A stretch of DNA of 64,000 bases from Chryseobacterium sp. GVT01B. Its GTDB lineage: Bacteria; Bacteroidota; Bacteroidia; Flavobacteriales; Weeksellaceae. Of the stretch, positions 17,152 through 24,815 are shown one piece after another. How positions within the stretch are numbered: the stretch's first letter is position 1; the number at the start of each line of letters is the position of its first letter. The notes under the pieces are model-generated. The model did not search any database. It was not told the DNA's origin and worked only from the letters and a program-made list of their open reading frames with translations. Both the position numbers and the translations under genes were made by a program. The stretch is taken from NCBI RefSeq assembly GCF_019970045.1, contig NZ_JAHXYI010000006.1, positions 372,001 through 436,000 on the forward strand, given 5' to 3'.

Positions 17152-17718
17152 TTAATTCTGTTCTGTAATTTTTTTAACGACTTTACATGGATTTCCCACT
17201 GCAACTACATCATCCGGAATATCTTTTGTGACAACACTTCCCGCACCAATCACTGAGTTATTTCCGATAGAAACTCCGGGAAGCACAACAACATTTCCGC
17301 CCAGCCAAACATTATCTCCCACTTTAATAGGATGTGCATATTCAAGACCTTCGTTTCTTTGTTTGGCATCAAGCGGATGGCCTGCTGTATAGAAGCTGCA
17401 ATTGGGACCTATAAATACATTATCACCAAATTCTACTCTGGCACAATCTAAGATAACAAGGTTATGATTGGCATAGAAGTTCTCTCCTGCTTTTATATTG
17501 TATCCGTAATCACACCAGAAATTAGGCTCTATACAGATATTTTCTTTGATGCTTCCGATTATTCTCCCGAGCAGTTCATATCTCCTTTCTGCATCGGAGT
17601 TTTTCAATGCGTTATATTCCTGGCACAGATCTTTGCAGGCAATACGTTCCTGAATCAATTCTTTATCGTAGTTAGCATTGTATAAAAGTCCTGCTGCACA
17701 TTTTTCCTTTTCTGTCAT
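17152..17718 (-). CDS. maa: sugar O-acetyltransferase (maltose/galactoside acetyltransferase type)
   Basis: Acetyl-CoA dependent acetyltransferase of the LacA/Maa family, 188 residues. An N-terminal Mac domain (EKCAAGLLYNANYDKEL) is followed by a left-handed beta helix of hexapeptide repeats (FIGPNCSFYTAGHPLD, VWLGGNVVVLPGVSIGNNSVIGAGSVVTKDIP). The catalytic histidine is in TAGHPL. The substrate cannot be fixed from the sequence. It is probably a separate transcription unit, because a terminator for the upstream GLPGLI gene lies between them. Confidence 0.9.
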   Translation of the reverse strand: MTEKEKCAAGLLYNANYDKELIQERIACKDLCQEYNALKNSDAERRYELLGRIIGSIKENICIEPNFWCDYGYNIKAGENFYANHNLVILDCARVEFGDNVFIGPNCSFYTAGHPLDAKQRNEGLEYAHPIKVGDNVWLGGNVVVLPGVSIGNNSVIGAGSVVTKDIPDDVVAVGNPCKVVKKITEQN

Positions 17719-17751
17719 ATTTTGGAATTTTAAGTCCCGAGATAAAGATAA

Positions 17752-17788
17752 AAAAAACAGTAAGATTATGATAACCTTACTGTTTTTT
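17752..17788 (-). terminator. terminator after GLPGLI gene
   Basis: Thirteen-base stem (A-rich arm ending CAGTAAG, matched by CTTACTG and T run) with an 11-nt loop; the A-rich arm becomes the T run on the minus strand. Confidence 0.75.
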
Positions 17789-17805
17789 ATTCCAATATAA
17801 ACCGC

Positions 17806-18696
17806 TTACTTATAAAGATCCGGTTCTATTTTATTATTATTTTTTAATTGGTCTTCTTTTGCTCTTTTTTCGATATTTCTGTACATTTCATTGACATCAA
17901 TACTTTTTCCGTCCTGATTTTTCATCTGTACCACAGCTCCTGCAGGAAGAGTGCTCATGGTTTGTTTCATATCTTTTGTAGGATCTGTAAGATAATCTTT
18001 CCAGGCTTTTTTAAACTGCTTTTTATTGATCTCTATTTCCTTTCCTCCTATTCCAATTGTAGTAAGACCCGGTATTTGAATATCTTCTTCTGATGCGGCC
18101 TCCGTTTTCTTGTTACCAATTAAAGTCATGATATGAGATCCTGTTTTATCTTCAACTTTAACGATAAGCCCCGGCAGTCCATAGAACTTATAGGGACCGT
18201 CCTGGAATGGGATATCTGTAGAAAACCATGCGGTCCAGCTTCTTCCTCCAAAATTTGTGGTTGCCTTTTGCGTATTATATTCTCCGATTTTCTGTTTTTC
18301 AGGAAGGATTTTCCATTCAGGTTTTTGGTCTTCCGGCATTTTATACGTTGTGTTTCCGATGTTTTCAGAGAACGAAACATTATAATCCGGGTATTTTTTT
18401 GTGACCGTTGAAAAATTTGTTCCCGGCTTTATATTTCTCTTGATATTGATGCTTCCTCCGAACCCTCCTTTCATCTGCTTGGCGATATCAGCTTTCATTG
18501 TTGAATCAGCAACAAACTTTTCGCGGCTGTAGTATTTGGAACCATTTTTATCAATATCCAAAAGCATAACATCGCTTTTCACTTCTGCTCTATTGGTAGA
18601 ATCAGAGATGTATTTGTAGTCATAAAAGAATCTGTTCACCTGTGCGTTCACAACCACACTTAAAAGTACCAGTAAAATGAAATAACTTTTTTTCAT
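17806..18696 (-). CDS. GLPGLI family protein
   Basis: 296 residues, signal peptide 1-18 (LLVLLSVVVNAQ). The name-giving motif appears as GLPGLIVKV near residue 180, inside a region reading WTAWFSTDIPFQDGPYKFYGLPGL. The family is confined largely to Bacteroidota, is secreted or periplasmic, and has no assigned function. It lies downstream of the BlaI/M56 pair on the same strand, but a hairpin at 18720-18756 separates them. In this phylum GLPGLI genes are often found beside M56 genes, so a functional link is possible but unproven. Confidence 0.9.
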   Translation of the reverse strand: MKKSYFILLVLLSVVVNAQVNRFFYDYKYISDSTNRAEVKSDVMLLDIDKNGSKYYSREKFVADSTMKADIAKQMKGGFGGSINIKRNIKPGTNFSTVTKKYPDYNVSFSENIGNTTYKMPEDQKPEWKILPEKQKIGEYNTQKATTNFGGRSWTAWFSTDIPFQDGPYKFYGLPGLIVKVEDKTGSHIMTLIGNKKTEAASEEDIQIPGLTTIGIGGKEIEINKKQFKKAWKDYLTDPTKDMKQTMSTLPAGAVVQMKNQDGKSIDVNEMYRNIEKRAKEDQLKNNNKIEPDLYK

Positions 18697-18719
18697 AGTT
18701 TATGTATTATTCAGATAGT

Positions 18720-18756
18720 AAAAAAGCTCTGCCAATGAATACTGACAAAGCTTTTG
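18720..18756 (-). terminator. probable terminator after M56 gene
   Basis: Imperfect hairpin on the minus strand, AAAAGCT..TGACAG paired through mismatches with TGGCAGAGCTTTTTT, ending in a T run, directly after the M56 stop. Confidence 0.6.
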
Positions 18757-18761
18757 GAACT

Positions 18762-20684
18762 TTATTTCTTTGTCTCAATTCTTACTTCTCCTTTCTTCAC
18801 TTCTCCATTCTTCTGGGTGTTGACCATTACTTTTGAAATATTGGCAGAACTCAAAGCGTTAACGTCATCTTTAGATGCTTCTCTTCCATCAATGTAATAC
18901 TTGTATTTGTGATCATCATTACCGTTAATGCTAAACTTTTTCACCCCATTCATGGCAATGTTTCCGTTACCGTCTTTTTTGATGAAATCAGCATGCATTA
19001 CCATCACATTAGGAGCAGAAGTTGTCATGGTAAAGTTACCAGCTCTGAAACTTTGTGCCACTTTTTCAGCTTCTACACGTATTTTTTCGTTTTCTTTTCT
19101 TATTCTATCTCCTTCTATTCTGGCTTTTTCTCCTTTAATAAGGAATACAGCACTTTCAGCTCTTGCTCTGTCTCCTTCTAGGCGGGCTTTTTCACCCTCT
19201 ATTCTGGCTTTCTCTCCTTCCACCCTGGCTTTTGCGGCTTCTTTCATAGCTTTTTTTGCTTCTGCCATTGCTTTACGTACTTCTTCTTTTTCTTTAGGGC
19301 TAAGATCTTTATAGTAGACTGTATTATTGTTTTTAAAATAAACTACTTTCGGAGCTTTTGGAGCCTGAGGTTCAGCTGGTGCATTAGGCGGTGTGGGAGG
19401 AACGATGTGTTTTACGGCTCTTTCAGCTCCTCTTCCCGCTTTTTTAGCCGCTCTTTCTATTTTACGAAGTGCTTTCTTATCAAGAGGATCCATATTTTCA
19501 AGTTCCTTCATTTGATTTTTCCATTCAGCTGAATTGAAATATTCATCAACTTCAACTTTGGAAGCCATCTCTCCTATTTCTGATGCCAGATTACTTATTT
19601 CTTCAATTTTATCACTGAAGGCATCACTTTCCGGATCTAATCCATCCAGCTCCTTCTCTTTTTCTTTTATCTTTTTTTCAAGCTCGGTCAATTTTGTATG
19701 ATCTTCCGGTGATACAGATTTTAATCCTGTAATATTTCCCTGAACAGATTTTTCAGGTCTTACTGTATCTTTTTTGATTTCTGAAACTGCTTTTTTAATG
19801 GAAAGATTGGTTTCTTCAATTTCTCTGTTCTTTGCATTTACCAGATAAGCAAAAGCTACGGTAAATAACACCGGCAATGCAAGAATTCTTCGCGCATATC
19901 CGAACTTGGTTTTTGGTTTTTGTAACATTTTAAGTCTTTTTTTTAGGTTTGAACTTAGAAACGGACTGGCAGCAGGCAACTGTGCTCCGGAAAAGTGGCT
20001 TGCTAAAAGCATCTGCGCAAATGCTTTGGTGTCCGATTGCTGTACGGCTTTTTTATCAGCCAGGTACTCGTGGATGAGATTAATTTCTTTTTTGATAATA
20101 TGAAAAAACGGATTGAACCAGAAAACAGAAGTAATAATCTCGATAAAAATCTTATCAAAGGAATGTTTCTGCTCAATATGTACCATCTCATGCTTTAAAA
20201 TCTGTTTTCCTATATCAGAATGCAGCGTGATGGCATTCTTCCAGAAAAGGTTCTTAAAGTATGAAAACGGGGCTTCGCTAAGATCTGTACGGTAAAAGTT
20301 GATCCCGTCAAAACTTTCTTTCTGAAACTCTTTTTTAAACTGCTGGATTTTGAAAATCCCATAGATCAGCTTCCCTAAAAAATAGAGAGAAACCAGTCCC
20401 AGAGCTGAAAAAATAATGTTAAAATAAAGGTTACCATTGTCTATGTTTTTATGTGTGTTAAAATTCTGAATCTTGTCAAGAAGCATATACATATCATTAT
20501 TTACCTCTATCGTAAAATCGTCTACTCTGATGAGTGGCAGCAGTAGTGATATCACGATTGCAGCCAACAGATAAAATCTGTTATAATGATGGAATGTCTT
20601 GTCTTTTAAAGACAACTGATAGTACAAGAATGTTACACCCGAACATAAAATTGTTTTCCCAAAGTATAAAAGTATTGCTTCCAT
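18762..20684 (-). CDS. BlaR1-like M56 family membrane metallopeptidase
   Basis: 640 residues. The N-terminal 285 residues form a four-helix membrane domain with the zinc protease motif H165-EMVH-169 and a downstream E206-YLAD, as in BlaR1/MecR1 antirepressor proteases. The C-terminal part is not a penicillin-binding sensor: it has coiled-coil segments, a Pro-rich stretch (PPTPPNAPAEPQ) and a block at about 475-550 of repeated GEKAR-x-E units, ending in a 90-residue domain. Five base pairs separate it from the upstream BlaI-type repressor gene, so the two are co-transcribed. By analogy it would cleave the repressor after sensing a signal; the signal is unknown. Confidence 0.9.
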   Translation of the reverse strand: MEAILLYFGKTILCSGVTFLYYQLSLKDKTFHHYNRFYLLAAIVISLLLPLIRVDDFTIEVNNDMYMLLDKIQNFNTHKNIDNGNLYFNIIFSALGLVSLYFLGKLIYGIFKIQQFKKEFQKESFDGINFYRTDLSEAPFSYFKNLFWKNAITLHSDIGKQILKHEMVHIEQKHSFDKIFIEIITSVFWFNPFFHIIKKEINLIHEYLADKKAVQQSDTKAFAQMLLASHFSGAQLPAASPFLSSNLKKRLKMLQKPKTKFGYARRILALPVLFTVAFAYLVNAKNREIEETNLSIKKAVSEIKKDTVRPEKSVQGNITGLKSVSPEDHTKLTELEKKIKEKEKELDGLDPESDAFSDKIEEISNLASEIGEMASKVEVDEYFNSAEWKNQMKELENMDPLDKKALRKIERAAKKAGRGAERAVKHIVPPTPPNAPAEPQAPKAPKVVYFKNNNTVYYKDLSPKEKEEVRKAMAEAKKAMKEAAKARVEGEKARIEGEKARLEGDRARAESAVFLIKGEKARIEGDRIRKENEKIRVEAEKVAQSFRAGNFTMTTSAPNVMVMHADFIKKDGNGNIAMNGVKKFSINGNDDHKYKYYIDGREASKDDVNALSSANISKVMVNTQKNGEVKKGEVRIETKK

Positions 20685-20689
20685 AGGTA

Positions 20690-21055
20690 CTAGTCTTTAT
20701 TTTTGAGTTCATCCAATAGCATCTCAAGATCTTCTACAGTCATTTCATTTTTTTCTACCAGAAACGAAACGGCACTTTTGTAGGAGCCTTTAAAATAGTT
20801 TTTCACAAGACTTTTCATGGTCTTTCCGGAATACTGTTCTTTTGAAACCAACGGAAAATACTCATGTTGTCTTCCGTGTACACGATAGTCTACGAATTCT
20901 TTGTCTTTCAATACTTTTAAAATGGTAGAGACCGTATTGGTATGCGGCTTCGGATCCGGAAAAAGATCAAGAACATCCTTTAGGAATCCTTTTTCTATTT
21001 TCCATAAATACTGCATTACCTGCTCTTCTGCTTTTGTTAAAGTCTGAATTTTCAT
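20690..21055 (-). CDS. BlaI/MecI/CopY family transcriptional repressor
   Basis: Winged-helix repressor of 121 residues starting at the ATG at 21055 (MKIQTLTKAEEQVMQYLW). A second in-frame ATG at 21073 adds six residues. The DNA-binding part contains the family signature TVSTILKVLKDKEFVDY, followed by a C-terminal dimerisation region. The gene is immediately upstream of the M56 protease, as in bla and mec operons, and a TACA-nn-TGTA operator overlaps its promoter, which points to autorepression. There is no beta-lactamase gene next to it, so the regulon is unlikely to be penicillin resistance. Confidence 0.92.
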   Translation of the reverse strand: MKIQTLTKAEEQVMQYLWKIEKGFLKDVLDLFPDPKPHTNTVSTILKVLKDKEFVDYRVHGRQHEYFPLVSKEQYSGKTMKSLVKNYFKGSYKSAVSFLVEKNEMTVEDLEMLLDELKNKD

Positions 21056-21390
21056 ATCCTGTTCATTTATCAATTATCGTGATATAAAGTCATCCAATTC
21101 TATATCACTAAGAAATTAGTTATACAAATGTAGAAATAAAAATGAATCAAACAACTATTTTTTTAGTGATAGAAATAAGCAATACTATAAACAATTGAAA
21201 ATCAGCAATATAAATTTAGTTAAAATATATTAATTTTTTAAAGGAGTGAAATATCCACCTGCTTAATCCACAGAAAAAGAATCATTTCAGGGATAAATTC
21301 TTAAAACTTGTTAAATTTTATTAAATAAAATTAAAATGAATTTGTTTTAACCGGGAAATTATATTTATTTTAGTGCTTTAAAAATTTCTC
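21056..21390. other. intergenic region between blaI-type gene and a + strand hypothetical gene
   Basis: Holds the promoter/operator at 21123-21154, flanked by a 9-bp inverted repeat TATCACTAA (21103-21111) and TTAGTGATA (21163-21171). The half facing the + strand gene is AT-rich with no consensus -7 box that I can see. Confidence 0.6.
21123..21154 (-). promoter_or_regulatory. blaI-type operon promoter with overlapping TACA-nn-TGTA operator
   Basis: On the minus strand a TTG at about 21154 is followed after 19 bp by TACATTTG at 21132-21125, a full Bacteroidota promoter. The ten bases 21123-21132 read TACAAATGTA, which is the TACA-nn-TGTA core of known BlaI/MecI operators, so repressor binding would cover the -7 box. 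Confidence 0.7.
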
Positions 21391-21972
21391 ATGAAAAGAT
21401 ATAATTTATTGATTGTACTATTACTGCTTATTTTTAACGTTACTACAGCACAAAAGAAGGGTTCTCCTGCTGCTGATCTCAGCATATTAAAGGATACAAA
21501 ATCTAAAATCGAAGCTACCGTTCCATTGGTTATTCAACATCTTCAGACTATTGCTACAAAAGAAGGGGATAATAATATTATAACAAACGGAAAAATTGCT
21601 GTGGGCAAAGAATATGCTATTTTAGAATCTGAATGGTTTTTATACAGAAACAATATGAAAAACTGTATCCTGAACAATTCTTCCAAAAAGGCAAAGAAAT
21701 GTATGGAATATCATAACAATATGTTTAGAGGTACAATGATCAATTATAATAATTATATTACCAACCTTACAAGAAAGAACGGATATCTTGGAGTTGAAGG
21801 TGATACAAAATTTGATTTCAAACCTGCTGATATCTCTACAAAATTAAGTGAAGCTTATTTCAATGCCAGCGATGCTGCAGGAAGAATGAAAGCGGATCAA
21901 AAAAGAGAATTTTTGGGACAGACCATGTCTGATGACAACAAGCTTACTCCTTACGCTCAATTAGCTCAATAA
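21391..21972 (+). CDS. hypothetical secreted protein
   Basis: 193 residues with a clear signal peptide (residues 1-20, LLIVLLLLIFNVTTAQ). The mature part is mostly helical and polar, with two cysteines (MKNCILNNS, KAKKCMEYH) close enough for a disulphide. I recognise no domain. It has its own strong terminator, and its upstream region adjoins the BlaI operator, so control by that repressor is conceivable but unsupported. Confidence 0.75.
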   Translation: MKRYNLLIVLLLLIFNVTTAQKKGSPAADLSILKDTKSKIEATVPLVIQHLQTIATKEGDNNIITNGKIAVGKEYAILESEWFLYRNNMKNCILNNSSKKAKKCMEYHNNMFRGTMINYNNYITNLTRKNGYLGVEGDTKFDFKPADISTKLSEAYFNASDAAGRMKADQKREFLGQTMSDDNKLTPYAQLAQ

Positions 21973-21994
21973 TATCTAAGTATATTTAAAAATA

Positions 21995-22029
21995 AAAAAA
22001 AGAGAACTGCAATGCAGTTCTCTTTTTTT
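21995..22029 (+). terminator. terminator after hypothetical secreted gene
   Basis: Sixteen-base stem built on AGAGAACTGC / GCAGTTCTCT plus A/T extensions, 3-nt loop, T run. Confidence 0.9.
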
Positions 22030-22394
22030 ATAAAAGCAAAAAATCTCCGCCGGAAAAAGCAGTTTTGTGGTACTAATCATAAAACTTGGGGAAAAAGTAG
22101 AAAATTCGGCAGAGATTTTTTTGCATGCACTCTACAGATCAACTGTCCTACCCATGATCTGTAAGAGCTTTACAAAAATAGAACTATGCCCTCTACTTAT
22201 GACAGAATGCCTTGTAGAATTAAATGTTCGGAATTGTAGAACTAATACTACTAAAAAGAAAGATGGAAGTGGGAAAAAATTTACACCTGAAAATAACATT
22301 ATTTTAAGATATCATTTAAAGCTTTATTCTCCTGCGGCAGATTTTCCTTTCCCACTTCCGATTTTTCACCTAAAACTATTTTCCGCTCTGATAT
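22030..22394. other. gene-free stretch with two long-range inverted repeats
   Basis: No credible CDS; a 218-codon + strand frame from 22067 is mostly antisense to the GNAT gene. Two inverted repeats are present: a 15-bp pair (one mismatch) at 22038-22052 and 22107-22121, the second followed by a T run, and a perfect 12-bp pair GGAAGTGGGAAA (22265-22276) / TTTCCCACTTCC (22348-22359). Confidence 0.6.
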
Positions 22395-22841
22395 CTATTT
22401 CCACCAATGGTAGTAATTGTGCAGCCCGTCATATTCAAATCCGCAACGCGGATATAATGTATTCCCGATATCATTTGTTTTTTCTGTTTCAAGCATCAAT
22501 CCACATGCGCCTGTTTCTTCACACCATTGTTTACTACGGTCAATTAATGCCACAGAAAAGCCTTTTCCTCTGTAATCCGGATGAACAAACAAATCACTCA
22601 GCAGCCATTGCTTCTGCAATTTGGTATAATGAAATAGTTTATAGAGTTGTACAAATCCTACAGCTTTTTCTTCAGTCATCACAAGAAAAATATCCGACTC
22701 ACTGTTTAAAAACCGTTCTTTGAGAAAAGCTTTTCCTTTTTCAATATCTGATTCCTGTCTGTAAAAAACACGGTAAAGATTGAATAATTCTGCCGTTTCA
22801 TCAAGATCCTCAAGACTTGCTCTTTTAATAATGTAATTCAT
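22395..22841 (-). CDS. GNAT family N-acetyltransferase
   Basis: 148 residues, cytoplasmic. Typical GNAT fold: beta strands at the start (YIIKRASLEDLDETAELF), the acetyl-CoA loop as DLFVHPDYRGKGFSVALID, and a C-terminal segment ending NTLYPRCGFEYDGLHNYYHW. The substrate is not identifiable. It is a single gene with a good -7 box upstream. The overlapping + strand frame lacks family features and is rejected. Confidence 0.88.
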   Translation of the reverse strand: MNYIIKRASLEDLDETAELFNLYRVFYRQESDIEKGKAFLKERFLNSESDIFLVMTEEKAVGFVQLYKLFHYTKLQKQWLLSDLFVHPDYRGKGFSVALIDRSKQWCEETGACGLMLETEKTNDIGNTLYPRCGFEYDGLHNYYHWWK

Positions 22842-22865
22842 CGTTATTTATTTTTATTAACAGGA

Positions 22866-22873
22866 CAAAAATA
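22866..22873 (-). promoter_or_regulatory. -7 box of GNAT gene
   Basis: TATTTTTG on the minus strand, exact TAnnTTTG, 25 bp before the ATG. Confidence 0.55.
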
Positions 22874-22991
22874 GCCTTAAACAGGACCATTCTTATCGTC
22901 CAGATTAATATTAAACTGATGGTCCAGGAGATTCATTCTAAAGATAATATCGCACGTTTCGGATTTTCTTATTCCGGACAACTTCGGATTT

Positions 22992-23696
22992 TTGCAGTAT
23001 AAAATCAAAAATACAGACTGGTCGCACCTTACGGAAACAATGCACGAAAATGGATATGCAGTAATTCCCAATTTGTTATCAGATCAGGAATGTGAAATAG
23101 TAAAGTCAGATTATGACAATCCCGACCTTTACCGTAAAACAGTGGTTATGGCAAGACATCGTTTTGGTCTTGGTGAGTATAAATATTTTGATTATCCGCT
23201 TCCCGAAATTATTCAGACCATACGAACAAATATATATCCGTATCTGGCTCCTATTGCCAATTCATGGTTTAAAGCGTTACATATTGATACTCAATTTCCT
23301 TTAGATCATCATGAATTTTTGCAGCAATGTCATACTAATGGCCAGCAGAAAGCTACTGTTTTAATTTTGAAATATAAAGAAGGAGGTTTTAATACTTTAC
23401 ACCAGGATTTATATGGTGATGTTTACTTTCCTATTCAAATCGTCTTAATGCTCAGCGAACCTGATAAAGATTTTACCGGTGGAGAATTTGTGCTTACCCA
23501 ACAGATCCCGAGAGCTCAGTCAAAAGCGATTGTTTTAAAACCTAAAAAAGGAGACGTACTCATTTTCACGACTCAATTTAAGCCCGAAAAAGGCACAAAA
23601 GGCTATTATAGAGTCAACATGAAACATGGAATAAGTGAAGTTAAGGAAGGTAACCGATATGCTTTGGGAATTATTTTCCATGACGCTGTAAGCTAA
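22992..23696 (+). CDS. 2OG-Fe(II) oxygenase
   Basis: Non-haem iron, 2-oxoglutarate-dependent dioxygenase of 234 residues, cytoplasmic. The iron ligands are H137-x-D139 in TLHQDLYGD and a distal H212 in MKHGIS; R222 in GNRYALG is placed to bind 2-oxoglutarate. Iron sits in a double-stranded beta helix (GGEFVLTQQIP, KKGDVLIFTT). The start is uncertain: I use the TTG at 22992, the next in-frame ATG (23040) would lose 16 residues. The substrate is unknown; members have been described as prolyl hydroxylase-like or DNA-repair-like. A small Ada-like zinc protein follows after 121 bp. Confidence 0.87.
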   Translation: MQYKIKNTDWSHLTETMHENGYAVIPNLLSDQECEIVKSDYDNPDLYRKTVVMARHRFGLGEYKYFDYPLPEIIQTIRTNIYPYLAPIANSWFKALHIDTQFPLDHHEFLQQCHTNGQQKATVLILKYKEGGFNTLHQDLYGDVYFPIQIVLMLSEPDKDFTGGEFVLTQQIPRAQSKAIVLKPKKGDVLIFTTQFKPEKGTKGYYRVNMKHGISEVKEGNRYALGIIFHDAVS

Positions 23697-23817
23697 TAGC
23701 TGAGAATTGATAGTGATTGCAGAATTTATTACAAACTATGATCTTAAAAATAAAGTTGAATTTCTCCAACCGATTTCTTCTGACACTTACCTGTAAACTA
23801 TAAACTCTCAACTCAAA

Positions 23818-24066
23818 ATGATACTACACTCTCAATTATCACCCCAAAATTTAAGAAGTAAAATCCATAGCCGGACTATTCGTTTCGGAGGAAATAAAAA
23901 ACTGAAGATTTACGGACTGCTCGGTTGTGGATCAGGAAAAAGAATGAAAAGAGAAAACAGAATTTTCTTTAAGGATGAAGAAGAGGCATTACAAAACAAT
24001 TATCGCCCTTGCGGACATTGTATGAGAGAGGCATATAAGCAATGGAATAGAAAATATCCAACCTAA
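23818..24066 (+). CDS. small Ada metal-binding-domain-like protein
   Basis: 82 residues. The C-terminal 50 resemble the N-terminal zinc domain of the Ada alkylation-response protein: KRENRIFFKDEEEALQNNYRPCGHC matches the pattern RENVxFF..A.EAxxxGFRPCxRC of that domain (key residues C65 and C68). Only three cysteines are present (37, 65, 68). By eye, C37 aligns best with the second cysteine of Ada, and the methyl-accepting cysteine has no counterpart. It may therefore be a structural zinc module and not a repair acceptor. It stands alone, 121 bp after the 2OG oxygenase gene. Confidence 0.8.
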   Translation: MILHSQLSPQNLRSKIHSRTIRFGGNKKLKIYGLLGCGSGKRMKRENRIFFKDEEEALQNNYRPCGHCMREAYKQWNRKYPT

Positions 24067-24116
24067 ATCCTTAGCATTTTCGAAGATAAACTTGCGTCTC
24101 TTCATGTTATCCAGCC

Positions 24117-24146
24117 TGAGATTTCTTCACTTTGTTCACAATGACA
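24117..24146 (-). repeat. dispersed intergenic repeat, copy A
   Basis: On the minus strand begins TGTCATTGTGAACAAAG and ends GAAATCTCA; 26 of 30 bases match the copy at 47908-47937. Confidence 0.65.
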
Positions 24147-24156
24147 GGATAATATA

Positions 24157-24190
24157 AAAAAATCGGTATAACTTTCGTTATACCGATTTT
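24157..24190. terminator. terminator of the tRNA-fMet array
   Basis: Fourteen-base perfect stem AAAATCGGTATAAC / GTTATACCGATTTT with a TTTC loop and A/T tails on both sides. Ends 7 bp from the last tRNA on the minus strand. Confidence 0.85.
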
Positions 24191-24197
24191 AGTTTAG

Positions 24198-24270
<73 letters not shown>

Positions 24271-24308
24271 GTGTATTTTTAGAGTGCTTACCGAAAGCAC
24301 TTACTTAG

Positions 24309-24381
<73 letters not shown>

Positions 24382-24419
24382 GTGTATTTTTAGAGTGCTT
24401 ACCGAAAACACTTGCTTAG

Positions 24420-24492
<73 letters not shown>

Positions 24493-24530
24493 GTGTATTT
24501 TTAGAGTGTTTACCGAAAACACTTGCTTAG

Positions 24531-24603
<73 letters not shown>

Positions 24604-24641
24604 GTGTATTTTTAGAGTGTTTACCGAAAACACTTGCTTAG

Positions 24642-24714
<73 letters not shown>

Positions 24715-24725
24715 ATATTGGATTG

Positions 24726-24733
24726 CAAAGGTA
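24726..24733 (-). promoter_or_regulatory. -7 box of the tRNA-fMet array
   Basis: TACCTTTG on the minus strand, exact consensus, 12 bp before the first tRNA; TTAG sits about 19 bp further upstream in the -33 position. Confidence 0.65.
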
Positions 24734-24803
24734 CGAATATTTTTTACAAATCCTAATTTTTCTTTTAAATAAAGGACTTTTATGAAAACTATTTTATTAT
24801 TTG

Positions 24804-24811
24804 TATCTTTG
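24804..24811 (+). promoter_or_regulatory. -7 box of Sua5/YrdC gene
   Basis: TATCTTTG, exact consensus, only 4 bp before the ATG at 24816. Transcription would begin at or next to the start codon. Confidence 0.6.
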
Positions 24812-24815
24812 TTTT

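Noticed and set aside
20690..21073. beta-lactam resistance operon
   Set aside because: The BlaI/M56 pair is real, but no beta-lactamase gene is adjacent and the M56 protein lacks the penicillin-binding sensor domain.
22067..22723. 218-codon + strand frame over the GNAT gene
   Set aside because: More than half is antisense to a clear GNAT acetyltransferase, and the rest has no domain, signal peptide or coding character.
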